Part shown: piece by piece, positions 30,377 to 38,558 of the stretch | Layout of the letters: the number at the start of each line of letters is the position of its first letter | How positions within the stretch are numbered: the stretch's first letter is position 1 | Source: Asanoa sp040676615 | Lineage (GTDB): Bacteria > Actinomycetota > Actinomycetes > Mycobacteriales > Micromonosporaceae | NCBI RefSeq assembly: GCF_040676615.1 | Contig: NZ_JBFAPI010000001.1 | Span: forward strand, 496,001-560,000 | DNA: 64,000 nucleotides | Direction of reading: 5' to 3' | Program-made: the position numbers and the translations under genes | The notes under the pieces: model-generated | Database searches by the model: none | Told to the model about the DNA's origin: nothing | What the model saw: only the letters and a program-made list of their open reading frames with translations

Positions 30377-31480
30377 ATGGCGTTTAGCGAAAAGTGTCGA
30401 GTAGGGATGATCGGTGCGGGAAATGTCGCTCAGCGCCATGCGCGCGTCCTGTCCGGTTTCGCCGACGTGGAGATCATCGGAGTGACCGACGTGGTGCTGC
30501 CCGCTGCTGAGGCGCTGGCCGCGACGCACGGCATACCCGCACTACCCGACGCTGCGGCCCTCCTCTCGCTCCAACCCGACGCCGTCTACGTGTGTGTTCC
30601 CCCTTTCGCCCACGGCCATGCCGAGGAAGCCGTGCTGGCCTCCGGGGCGGCCATGTTCGTCGAGAAGCCCATCGGCGTCGACCTGACGGTGCCGACCCGG
30701 ATCGCCGCCGAGGTCGCCCGCCGCGGTGCGGTCACGGCGGTCGGGCACCACTGGCGATACCTCGACGTCGTACGCGCCGCCGCCGCCCTGCTGGCCGACC
30801 GCCCCGTGCGGTTGGTCAACGGTGTGTGGTGGGACAAGGTCCCGCCGGTGGCCTGGTGGATCCGGGCCGACCGGTCCGGCGGACCGGTGGTGGAGCAGGC
30901 GGCGCACGTGGTCGACCTGGCCCGCGCCCTGGTGGGGCAGGTCACCTCGGTGCACGCCGTCGGAACCGGGGCCCCGCCCCCGGTTGACGGCGCCGACGTC
31001 GACGCGGCGACGGCGGCGACGTTGACCTTCGCCAATGGTGCGGTCGGCACGGTGAGTTCGACCTGTGTGCTGGGTTGGAAGCAGAAGGCCGGCGTCGAGA
31101 TCATCGCTGACGGATTGGCGCTCTTCGTGGGTGAGGACGAACTTCTCATCCGGGACGGATCGGGCGAGGAGCGGCGGATTGCCGGCGACCCGGACGGCGC
31201 GCGGACGGCGGTCGACCGCGCATTCGTCGACGCCGTGCGCGGCGTGGCCGACGACATCCGCGTCCCGTACGCGGAAGCGCTGGAGACGCACCGGGTGACC
31301 TGCGCGATCGCGGAATCGGTCAGGACCGGGCAGGTGGTCCCGCTGGTCGGCCAGGCCCCTGCCTCCATACCCGCACCACGCCCGGCGGAGCCCGCGGCGC
31401 GCCTTGAGCCAGGGCCGGCCGAGGGCACCCTCCGCCCGGCGGCCGGGATCCGAAGGGGCGGGGAGCGGGCGGATGGGTGA
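30377..31480 (+). CDS. Gfo/Idh/MocA-family oxidoreductase
   Basis: A 367-aa NAD(P)-dependent dehydrogenase; I take ATG 30377 (MAFSEKCRVGMIGAGNVAQR) because it has GAAAGG at good spacing, though ATG 30305 is in frame. The Rossmann motif GMIGAGNVAQRHARVL, the catalytic-lysine motif MFVEKPIGVDL and the C-terminal sugar-oxidoreductase fold are visible (GHHWRYLDVV). It overlaps the next gene, a zinc-type dehydrogenase, by 8 bases. The pair probably oxidises and reduces a sugar or cyclitol. The 290-bp upstream region shared with gpgS is comparatively AT-rich and holds divergent promoters. Confidence 0.85.
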   Translation: MAFSEKCRVGMIGAGNVAQRHARVLSGFADVEIIGVTDVVLPAAEALAATHGIPALPDAAALLSLQPDAVYVCVPPFAHGHAEEAVLASGAAMFVEKPIGVDLTVPTRIAAEVARRGAVTAVGHHWRYLDVVRAAAALLADRPVRLVNGVWWDKVPPVAWWIRADRSGGPVVEQAAHVVDLARALVGQVTSVHAVGTGAPPPVDGADVDAATAATLTFANGAVGTVSSTCVLGWKQKAGVEIIADGLALFVGEDELLIRDGSGEERRIAGDPDGARTAVDRAFVDAVRGVADDIRVPYAEALETHRVTCAIAESVRTGQVVPLVGQAPASIPAPRPAEPAARLEPGPAEGTLRPAAGIRRGGERADG

Positions 31481-32567
31481 CCGCGTGGTGGTGGTGACCG
31501 GGCCAGGGGAGGTCGCCATCCAGGACGTCGCCGCCGAGCCGGTGCGGCCTGGGACGTTTCGGGTCGAGACCGTCTTCAGCGGTGTGTCGGCCGGCACCGA
31601 GCTGAGCTATGTCAAGGGCACCAATCCTTACCTCGGGTCGAGGTGGAACGCCGAACTCGGGCTGTTCGAACCGGGCGCGACGGCCTCGCCGTACCCGGTG
31701 GAGCGCCTGGGTTATATGGAGGTCGGGCGGGTCGTGGCCAGCCGGACCGCGGCGGTCTCCGACGGTGACCTGGTCGCGATGACCATCGGTCATCGCACCG
31801 GCTATCTCGGCGACCCCCTGGTCGACCGCGTCGTGGCGCTGCCGGCCGACCTGGACCCGATGCTCGGCGTCTATGCCGCCCACATGGGGCCGATCTGCGC
31901 GAACGGGCTGCTGCACGCGGCCGCCGACCTGGCGGGGGGCGACGTGCGCGACCTCGGCGACGGCGTGCGCGGGCGGCGCGTCGCGGTCGTGGGCGCCGGC
32001 GTCGTCGCGCTGCTCACCGCCGCCTTCGCCCGGCACCACGGCGCGGCCTCGGTCGTCGTCGTCGATCCGACCCCGCAGCGCCGGGCCGTCGCGGCCGCGC
32101 TGGGCTTCGAAGTGCTCGACCCCGACGACGACCAGGACCCGGCCGTGGCGCTGAAGACCCGGTGGCGGCACGCCGCCGGTGACCGTGGCGCCGACGTGGT
32201 CTTCCAGTGCCGCGGGCAGGCCCATGCCCTGCACCTGGCGCTGCGGCTGCTGCGGCCGCAGGGCACGGTGGTCGACCTCGCCTTCTATCAGGGCGGCGCG
32301 GACGCGGTGCGGCTCGGCGAGGAGTTTCATCACAACGGCCTTTCTGTGCGCTGTGCGCAGATCGGGCGGGTGCCCCGTGGGCTCGCGCACTCCTGGGACC
32401 GGGACCGACTCTCCGCCCAGACCATCGACCTGCTCCGTTCTCCCTGGGGTGCGCTGCTCCGTCAGCACCTGGTGTCGGCCGTCGTGCCCTTCGAGTCGGC
32501 AGCTTCGCTGCTGGTCGATCTCGCCGACCGCAAACGCCAGGAGCTACAGGTGATTCTGAGCTTCTGA
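31473..32567 (+). CDS. Zinc-type medium-chain dehydrogenase
   Basis: A 364-aa protein from ATG 31473. It has an N-terminal GroES-like domain (VFSGVSAGTELSYVKG) and a Rossmann domain (VAVVGAGVVALLTAAFARHHGA). It lacks the canonical GHE zinc motif and four-Cys lobe, resembling bacteriochlorophyllide-dehydrogenase-like members of the MDR family. It is translationally coupled to the Gfo/Idh/MocA enzyme, so the two probably act in one sugar-modification path. Confidence 0.82.
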   Translation: MGDRVVVVTGPGEVAIQDVAAEPVRPGTFRVETVFSGVSAGTELSYVKGTNPYLGSRWNAELGLFEPGATASPYPVERLGYMEVGRVVASRTAAVSDGDLVAMTIGHRTGYLGDPLVDRVVALPADLDPMLGVYAAHMGPICANGLLHAAADLAGGDVRDLGDGVRGRRVAVVGAGVVALLTAAFARHHGAASVVVVDPTPQRRAVAAALGFEVLDPDDDQDPAVALKTRWRHAAGDRGADVVFQCRGQAHALHLALRLLRPQGTVVDLAFYQGGADAVRLGEEFHHNGLSVRCAQIGRVPRGLAHSWDRDRLSAQTIDLLRSPWGALLRQHLVSAVVPFESAASLLVDLADRKRQELQVILSF

Positions 32568-32667
32568 GGGAAGATCAGGTCGGTTATCCACAGGCAGTTT
32601 CGAACACTTGTCCACAGGGCCGTGCCGGGCTCCTCCAAACCGCACCTTCCGGGTACCGTTTCCGTCC

Positions 32668-34974
32668 ATGGGAGTCATGCAGCGGTTGAAGAACAGGACC
32701 CAGCGGTTCCTCCAGCGTCCGGGCACGACGGTCGACCTGGCACCGCTGCAGAAGATGCTTCCCGAGATCGAGGCGTTCGAAGACGAGCTCAAGGAGCTCG
32801 ACGACGAGGCGTTGACGGCACGGGCCGACGAGGCCACCAAGGTCGCCGAGATCTGCGCGATCGGTCGCGAGGCCGCCCGCCGGGCGATCGGCGAGCGTCC
32901 CTACGACGTGCAGCTCCTGGGCGCGATGGCGATGCTCGGCGGCAGCGTGGCCGAGATGGCCACCGGTGAGGGCAAGACGCTGACCGCGGCGATCGCGGCC
33001 TACGGTCACGTCCGCAGCGGCAACGGCCCGGTGCACGTGCTCACCGTCAACGACTACCTGGCGCGCCGCGACGCCGAGTGGATGGAGCCGATCTACAAGC
33101 TCCTCGGCCTGACGGTCGGCTGGGTCACCGAGGCGTCGACTCCCGAGGAGCGGCGCGAGGCCTACGCCAGCGACGTCACCTACGCGTCGGTCAGCGAAGC
33201 CGGCTTCGACTATCTGCGTGACCAGCTCGCCACCGACGTCGCCGACCGGGTGCACAGCACGCTGGCCACGGCGATCGTCGACGAGGCCGACTCGATCCTG
33301 ATCGACGAGGCCCGGGTGCCGATGGTGCTCGCCGGCGCGGTGCCGGGCGAGCAGGACCCGGTGCACGTCGCGGCGGGTGTCGTCAAGGGGCTGCGCTCCG
33401 GGCGCCACTACGAGATCGCCGACGACGGGCGCAGCGTCGCGTTCACCAACGCCGGCCTGTCCGTCGTCGAGCGCAAGCTCGGCGGCATCGACCTCTACGA
33501 CGACGAGCACGTCGAGCAGCTCTCCGCGGTCAACGTCGCCCTGCACGCGCACGCGCTGCTGCACCGCGACGTCGACTACATCGTGCGCAACGGCGCGGTC
33601 GAGCTGGTCGACGAGATGCGCGGCCGGGTGGCGCAGCGGCGCCGCTGGCCCGACGGCCTGCAGGCGGCGGTCGAGGCCAAGGAAGGCCTCGACGCGACCG
33701 CCGAGGGCGAGGTGCTGGGCACCATCACCGTGCAGGCCTACATCGCCCTCTACCCGACGGTGTGCGGCATGACCGCGACCGCGGTGCTGGTCGGTGAGCA
33801 GCTCCGCGAATACTTCAAGCTCGAGGTCGCGGTCATCCCGCCCAACACGCCCAACATCCGGGTCGACGAGCCCGACCGCATCTACGCGACCCGCGCCGAG
33901 AAGGAAGACGCGCTGGTCGCCGAGATCACCCTCAGCCACGAGAAGGGCCGGCCGGTGCTGGTCGGCACCCTCGACGTCAAAGAGTCGGAGAGCCTGGCCA
34001 AGGCGCTCGACGCGGCCGGCATCCCGTGCAACGTGCTCAACGCCAAGAACGACGACGAGGAAGCCGCGATCATCGCCGAGGCCGGCAAGTTCGGCGCGGT
34101 GACCGTCTCGACGCAGATGGCCGGCCGCGGTGTCGACATCCGGCTGGGCGGCAGCGACCAGGCCGACCGCGAACGCGTCGCCGAGCTCGGCGGCCTCTAC
34201 GTCCTCGGTGGCGGCCGGCACCACAGCCGCCGCGTCGACGACCAGCTCCGCGGCCGCGCCGGTCGGCAGGGTGACCCGGGTGCGTCGACGTTCTTCGTCA
34301 GCCTCGAAGACGACCTGATCCAGCGCAACGCGCCTGACGCGATCCCGGCCTCGCCGAAGATGAACTTCGACGGCCTGGTCACCGACGAGCAGGTCGACTA
34401 CGCCGTGGAGCACGCGCAGCGGGTGTCCGAGGGCGTGCAGCACGAGATCCACCGCAACACGTGGCGCTACAGCGTGGTGATCGAGCAGCAGCGCAAGGCG
34501 CTGTCCGAGCGCCGCGAGCGGGTGCTGACCACCGACGTGGCCGCCGAGATGCTCAAGAAGCGCAGCCCGGAGAAGGCCGAGGAGCTGGTCGAGCTCGACG
34601 AGGAGCTGCTGCCGCGGGTGGCACGGTCGATCGCGCTCTACCACATCGACCGGTTGTGGGCCGAGCATCTCGCGGAGCTGTCGGAGGTACGCGAGGGCGT
34701 GCACCTGCGGGCCCTCGGCCGCCTCGACCCGCTCGACGAGTTCCACCGCGCGGCGGTGCCCGCCTTCAACGCCGTGGTGCCGGCGATCGAGGAGCGCACC
34801 GTCGAGACGTTCGAGGAGAACGAGTTCGACAAAGACTGGGCGCCCGACGACAAGACCCTGGTCCGGCCGAGCGCGACGTGGACCTACCTGGTCCACGACA
34901 ACCCGTTCGGCTCCGAGCTCGACCGCCTGATCGCCTCGGTGGGCCGGCGCCTCAGCTCAGGCGGCGGCAACTAG
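32668..34974 (+). CDS. secA2: Accessory Sec translocase ATPase SecA2
   Basis: A 768-aa SecA-type motor from ATG 32668. It has Walker A in MATGEGKTLTAAIAAY, the DEAD-like motif VDEADSILIDEARVP, and helicase motifs VSTQMAGRGVDIRLGG and RRVDDQLRGRAGRQGDPG. It is shorter than housekeeping SecA (about 900 aa) and ends without the C-terminal zinc-binding SecB tail, as in mycobacterial SecA2. The protein drives export of a subset of proteins through SecYEG. It stands alone with its own start region and no accessory SecY2 nearby, as usual in Actinobacteria. Confidence 0.92.
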   Translation: MGVMQRLKNRTQRFLQRPGTTVDLAPLQKMLPEIEAFEDELKELDDEALTARADEATKVAEICAIGREAARRAIGERPYDVQLLGAMAMLGGSVAEMATGEGKTLTAAIAAYGHVRSGNGPVHVLTVNDYLARRDAEWMEPIYKLLGLTVGWVTEASTPEERREAYASDVTYASVSEAGFDYLRDQLATDVADRVHSTLATAIVDEADSILIDEARVPMVLAGAVPGEQDPVHVAAGVVKGLRSGRHYEIADDGRSVAFTNAGLSVVERKLGGIDLYDDEHVEQLSAVNVALHAHALLHRDVDYIVRNGAVELVDEMRGRVAQRRRWPDGLQAAVEAKEGLDATAEGEVLGTITVQAYIALYPTVCGMTATAVLVGEQLREYFKLEVAVIPPNTPNIRVDEPDRIYATRAEKEDALVAEITLSHEKGRPVLVGTLDVKESESLAKALDAAGIPCNVLNAKNDDEEAAIIAEAGKFGAVTVSTQMAGRGVDIRLGGSDQADRERVAELGGLYVLGGGRHHSRRVDDQLRGRAGRQGDPGASTFFVSLEDDLIQRNAPDAIPASPKMNFDGLVTDEQVDYAVEHAQRVSEGVQHEIHRNTWRYSVVIEQQRKALSERRERVLTTDVAAEMLKKRSPEKAEELVELDEELLPRVARSIALYHIDRLWAEHLAELSEVREGVHLRALGRLDPLDEFHRAAVPAFNAVVPAIEERTVETFEENEFDKDWAPDDKTLVRPSATWTYLVHDNPFGSELDRLIASVGRRLSSGGGN

Positions 34975-34981
34975 GCCAGGG

Positions 34982-35049
34982 CCGGCTGCGCGCTGGGGCC
35001 GGCTGCGCGCTGGGGCCGGCTGCGCGCTGGGGCCGGCTGCGCGCTGGGG
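34982..35049. repeat. 17-bp tandem repeat, 4 copies
   Basis: Four identical copies of CCGGCTGCGCGCTGGGG at 34982, 34999, 35016 and 35033, plus a partial fifth. It starts seven bases after the secA2 stop and lies in a 315-bp gene-free stretch (34975-35289). The period is not a multiple of three, so it is not a coding repeat. The rest of the stretch shows only the strong GGGGGGAGG ribosome site of the next gene. It is a likely variable-number repeat. Confidence 0.9.
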
Positions 35050-35289
35050 CCGGCGGCGACCAAGGCGGCGGCTGCGGCCGTCCGCTGCGGCGTTCCGGCG
35101 ATCCGGACGTCTGCGAACGGGCGGCAGGTGCGGTCGATTTGGTGACGAACGACGCAAAGCGCGCCGGATCATGCCCGAGCCGATCTCTGTCCGGGCAGGA
35201 TGGCGTGGAGGCGGGCACCGGGGGTACTCGGTGTCGCGCGGCGCACAGGGGGGCCTAGGCGTCCGCGGTGCGGGGGGAGGACAACCGAT

Positions 35290-36033
35290 ATGGCGGGTCC
35301 GGGTTCGAATGGGGATCCGATCAGTCTGGTGGCCGTGGAGACCGCGGCTCTGCTCCGGGAACTGACCGCCGGTCTGTTGGCCAGCAACGACCTCGAGGAG
35401 GCGCTCGACCACCTGGCGAAGACCAGCCGGCACGCCCTGCCCGGTGTGTCCTGGTCGAGCGTCACCCTCCTCCGGGCGGGCGAGCCGGCCAGCGTCTCCG
35501 CCTCCGACCGCCGTGCGCGGCGGCTGGACTCGCTGCAGTACGCGGCCGACGGGCCCGCGATGAGCGCCATCCGCCAGCGCGAGGTCGTGCTCTGCGCCGA
35601 CCTGATCACCGAGACCCGCTGGCCGGAATGGACGCCTCGGGCGGTGACCTACGGCGCCTGCGCGGTGCTGGCCGCGCCCGTCGACGTCGACGACCAGGTG
35701 CTCGGGTCGATCAGCCTCTACGCGTGCGAGCCGGGCGTGCTGGAGCAGAGCGCCCAGTTGACGGCGATGCTCCTGGCCGAGCACGCCGGTTTGCTGCTGG
35801 CCGCGGTCCGCGAGCGCGACCGCCGTGACTCGGTGCCGAGCGACCTCGCCGACACGCTCGCCTCGGGCGAGGTGATCGGCCAGGCCATCGGCGTGGTGAT
35901 GATGCAGCGGCGCTGCCCTCCGGCGGAGGCCCTCGACGTGCTCCGTGGCGCGTCGACGGCGCTGTCGCTGCCGGTCGAGGACGTGGCGCGCCGCCTGGTG
36001 CATTCGGCCGAGGCCCGGGCCCGCGCCAGCTGA
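35290..36033 (+). CDS. GAF and ANTAR domain RNA-binding regulator
   Basis: A 247-aa protein from ATG 35290 with a strong GGGGGGAGG ribosome site. Residues about 20-170 form a GAF sensing domain (LDHLAKTSRHALPGVSWSSVTLL ... VLAAPVDVDDQVLGSISLYA). The C-terminal 65 residues are an ANTAR domain (VIGQAIGVVMMQRRCPPAEALDVLRGAS). ANTAR proteins bind paired RNA hairpins and stop transcription termination. The signal is unknown. A structured leader lies just downstream, ahead of the DUF2231 gene, and is a candidate target. Confidence 0.92.
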   Translation: MAGPGSNGDPISLVAVETAALLRELTAGLLASNDLEEALDHLAKTSRHALPGVSWSSVTLLRAGEPASVSASDRRARRLDSLQYAADGPAMSAIRQREVVLCADLITETRWPEWTPRAVTYGACAVLAAPVDVDDQVLGSISLYACEPGVLEQSAQLTAMLLAEHAGLLLAAVRERDRRDSVPSDLADTLASGEVIGQAIGVVMMQRRCPPAEALDVLRGASTALSLPVEDVARRLVHSAEARARAS

Positions 36034-36095
36034 CCGGGCGATCTCGTTGATCCGCATGGGATCCGCCGGGCAGTGTCGCGACTGTCGGTAGTGGA

Positions 36096-36175
36096 GGGTG
36101 CGAGAACCCGAACGGGCCAGGGGGTGGCGACGAACCGGCGAGCCCTAACGGATGGTGCTAACTGGGCTTAAGCCG
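36096..36175 (+). promoter_or_regulatory. Possible structured leader upstream of DUF2231 gene
   Basis: Three consecutive hairpins: 36096-36109 (GGGT/ACCC, six-base loop GCGAGA), 36116-36128 (GCCA/TGGC) and 36136-36175 (outer CGGC/GCCG and inner AGCCC/GGGCT with an 18-base loop). They fill the 239-bp space between the ANTAR gene and DUF2231. The arms are short and could arise by chance at this GC content. It might be an antiterminator/ANTAR target or a riboswitch, but no known class matched. Confidence 0.3.
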
Positions 36176-36272
36176 TATCGATCGGGTGAATCGGGCGACG
36201 TGGGTTTTCGTCCGGCGGTTTCGGGTATGGCTGCGTGGCACCCTGACCTCGACAACAGGGGTGGAGGAGCTC

Positions 36273-36911
36273 GTGGATACCCGCCTTCGAATCTCCGGCC
36301 ATCCGATCCAGCCGGTACTGATGACCTTTCCCGTCGGGCTTTTCGTGTGCGCCGTCGTGTTCGATGTCGGACGGTTGGTCGGTGCGCCGGCCGTCGTCGG
36401 AGAGGTGGGCTACTGGACGGCGGTCGCCGGGCTGGTCGCCACCGCCTTGACGATGGTCGCCGGGCTGGTCGACCTGTGGGACGTGCCCGCCGGGCCGGTC
36501 CGCCGCGACGTCGTGACCTTCAACGCGGTCAACGGCGCGATGGCCGGGATCTTCCTGGTGGTCTGCCTGATGCGTGCCGGCAGCGGGCATCCGCTGGCCA
36601 GCGTACCGATGGTGGTCATGGAGGGCCTGGCGCTCGGCGTCGGCTTCTTCGGCATCTGGCTGGGCGCCCGGTTGATGCGCCGGTTCGGCACGATGGCGGG
36701 GGACCGGGTCGGGCCGCCGCGGGGGCGGCGGCTCGTCGCCAGGCCGGACGCCGACGGATCCGGCACCGTCTACGCCACGAACCGCGCCGCGAGTCGGGCC
36801 GGGCTCCTTCGGCAGCCCGACGCGAGCGACCTCGACCTCACCACCGAGATCCGTCCCGGCCTCGCCGGCCTGGGCGGCCTCGGCACCGACAAACCAAACG
36901 CACCCGCCTGA
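36273..36911 (+). CDS. DUF2231 membrane protein
   Basis: A 212-aa protein; I chose GTG 36273 because GGAGG lies five bases upstream and the family motif RISGHPIQPVLMTFPVGLF begins there. DUF2231 proteins have four membrane helices: about 15-38, 48-70, 85-105 and 118-140 here. The HP motif and the WDVPAGPVRR linker are typical. A hydrophilic tail of about 70 residues follows. Function is not established; roles in redox or haem have been proposed for the family. Confidence 0.85.
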   Translation: MDTRLRISGHPIQPVLMTFPVGLFVCAVVFDVGRLVGAPAVVGEVGYWTAVAGLVATALTMVAGLVDLWDVPAGPVRRDVVTFNAVNGAMAGIFLVVCLMRAGSGHPLASVPMVVMEGLALGVGFFGIWLGARLMRRFGTMAGDRVGPPRGRRLVARPDADGSGTVYATNRAASRAGLLRQPDASDLDLTTEIRPGLAGLGGLGTDKPNAPA

Positions 36912-36926
36912 CGCCGGCGGCAACCC

Positions 36927-37190
36927 GGCAGCCAGGTCGTCGGCCGCCTGATGCTGGCGCCCGCGGAAACGACCGGCCCCCGGCGGTAACCGGCAGCCAG
37001 GTCGTCGGCCGCCTGATGCTGGCGCCCGCGGAAACGACCGGCCCCCGGCGGTAATCCGGCAGCCAGGTCGTCGGCCGCCTGATGCTGGCGCCCGCGGAAA
37101 CGACCGGCCCCCGGCGGTAATCCGGCAGCCAGGTCGTCGGCCGCCTGATGTTGGCGCCCGCGGAAACGACCGTCCCCCGGCAGCAACCCA
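36927..37190. repeat. 65-66-bp tandem repeat, 4 copies
   Basis: Units start at 36927, 36992, 37058 and 37124 with GGCAGCCAGGTCGTCGGCCG and are almost identical over their length; the fourth has two or more substitutions and a decayed fifth trails off near 37191. This fills the 339-bp gap between the DUF2231 and TIGR03089 genes, which converge on it. The period of 66 gives open frames by chance, but there is no ribosome site or start fitting a protein. It is a VNTR-like element. Confidence 0.92.
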
Positions 37191-37250
37191 GCCGCCAGGT
37201 CGGCGGCCGACGCCCGTGGACAAGACCGGGGACATCCGCCAGGCCGACGA

Positions 37251-38018
37251 TCAGAGGACGCGGGTCACGCCCTCGGCCGCTACCCGGGACTCGATCAAGG
37301 ACGGGTCGAGGTTGGCGCACAGGACCACCGACGCGCCGACGGATAGTGGGGCCAGGAGCCACTTCAGGGGATGCTCGTGTTCCGCGGCGTCGATCAGCAG
37401 CCGGTCGCCGGCCACGAGCCCGGCGTCCGTCGCGATCCCGTGAGCCAGCGAGCCCCACTGCCCGTACGTCGTGCCGTCGACGGTGGCCGGGTCCGTCGGG
37501 AGCAGGGAGACCGGCGGCGCACCGGCGAACCCGGACAGCGACGGCAGGAACTCCCGGTAGCCCTCCGGCACGTCGACGGGGCGCTTCTCGTCACCGACCG
37601 CGAACAGGAACCGGTGGGTCGCCGCCGGGACGTCGACCAGCCAGTCGTCGAGTTGACCGCGGGAGACGAAGAGTGCGTCCAGCGGCTCGTGCGAACCCGG
37701 CCCCAGCGTCGGCAAGCCCGCGGTGGCCGACAGCCGGAACGACACCGAGACCCCGGCCGACCACGCACCCAGCAGCGCTGCCGCCGTCTGCCAGTGCGGC
37801 GGCAGCAGCACCGCCGCGCGGCTGCCGGCGCCCAGGCCGCAACCCGAGGTCAACAGCCCCGCGACGCGAGCGGCCCAGTCGCCCAGCGACGCCGCCGACA
37901 GAGCTGTGCGCTCCCCGGTCGCGTCGTCGAAGAACGTGAGCAACGGCCGCGGCTCGTCGGCCAGAGCGCCGGCACGGGATGCGAGAGACGACGACGCGGA
38001 GCTGTCCACGGACGACAC
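37251..38018 (-). CDS. TIGR03089 family protein (short ANL-like)
   Basis: I start it at GTG 38018, giving 255 aa; GTG 38009 is also possible. It corresponds to the front half of an adenylating (acyl-CoA synthetase-like) fold: LLTFFDDATGERTALSAASLGDW, AVLLPPHWQTAAALLGAWSAGVSV and LKWLLAPLSVGASVVLC. It lacks the SGTTG P-loop and the entire C-terminal domain, as TIGR03089 proteins do. These small proteins occur across actinomycetes with unknown function. It lies 11 bases downstream of the one-TM protein gene. Confidence 0.8.
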   Translation of the reverse strand: MSSVDSSASSSLASRAGALADEPRPLLTFFDDATGERTALSAASLGDWAARVAGLLTSGCGLGAGSRAAVLLPPHWQTAAALLGAWSAGVSVSFRLSATAGLPTLGPGSHEPLDALFVSRGQLDDWLVDVPAATHRFLFAVGDEKRPVDVPEGYREFLPSLSGFAGAPPVSLLPTDPATVDGTTYGQWGSLAHGIATDAGLVAGDRLLIDAAEHEHPLKWLLAPLSVGASVVLCANLDPSLIESRVAAEGVTRVL

Positions 38019-38029
38019 GATATAGAAAC

Positions 38030-38422
38030 TCAGCGGGGCAGCGCGCCCTCGGACACGCAGGCCGCCCGCAGGGCCGCGGCCTCCGCGTTCGACGGGCGCA
38101 CCACCGCCACCATCGACGGGCCGCGCGACAGGCGGCCCGCCTCCAGTGCCCGCACGCCGTGCTCGCGCAGCGACGCCTTCGTCGAGCTTGCGAACATCTC
38201 CTGCAGCCGCCGGTATTCGGGCTCGCTCAGCTCTACCGACGCCCGCCGGGCGAACGATCCGCAGGCGCGCAGGCCCGGGTCCTGCCTGACCCGCTCGTCG
38301 TATGTCATCCAGACGCTGCCGGCCAGCAGCACGATCACCGCGCCGACGATCAGGCCGATGAAGGACTTGCGGGCGCGGGTGGTCATCTGCCACTCGGGCG
38401 TGGCGGCCGGAACCTGTGTCAT
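38030..38422 (-). CDS. Uncharacterised protein with one membrane helix
   Basis: A 130-aa protein. A short N-terminal basic cytoplasmic part (MTTRARKSF) precedes one membrane helix (IGLIVGAVIVLLAGSVWM) and an extracellular domain of about 85 residues with two Cys (LRACGSFARR and RAACVSEG), probably a disulfide. The domain is mostly helical with charged residues. Family not recognised. It is immediately upstream of the TIGR03089 gene on the same strand. Confidence 0.65.
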   Translation of the reverse strand: MTQVPAATPEWQMTTRARKSFIGLIVGAVIVLLAGSVWMTYDERVRQDPGLRACGSFARRASVELSEPEYRRLQEMFASSTKASLREHGVRALEAGRLSRGPSMVAVVRPSNAEAAALRAACVSEGALPR

Positions 38423-38558
38423 CTGGGCAGCTCCGTCGCGCGGCGATGCGGGACTCAGCTATTGAACAGGACGAAAGCGCCCATGCCGCACCTGACGGGA
38501 ACAACCACACGATCGACGCGGCGTCTCGACCGCCCGGATTAACCCGAAAGAAGCATGA

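Noticed and set aside
36096..36275. c-di-AMP (ydaO) riboswitch upstream of DUF2231
   Set aside because: A GGGTGAATC-like block and a GCTAAC block are present but in the reverse order from the ydaO consensus, and the GGGGACC core is missing.
36927..37190. CRISPR array
   Set aside because: The copies are contiguous 65-66-bp tandem repeats with no unique spacers and no cas genes nearby. The same holds for the arrays at 34982 and 53360.
37251..38510. One 419-aa protein spanning the TIGR03089 gene and the region upstream
   Set aside because: The first 164 codons are antisense/out-of-frame overlap with the one-TM protein gene (38030-38422) and have biased Arg/Ala-rich composition.
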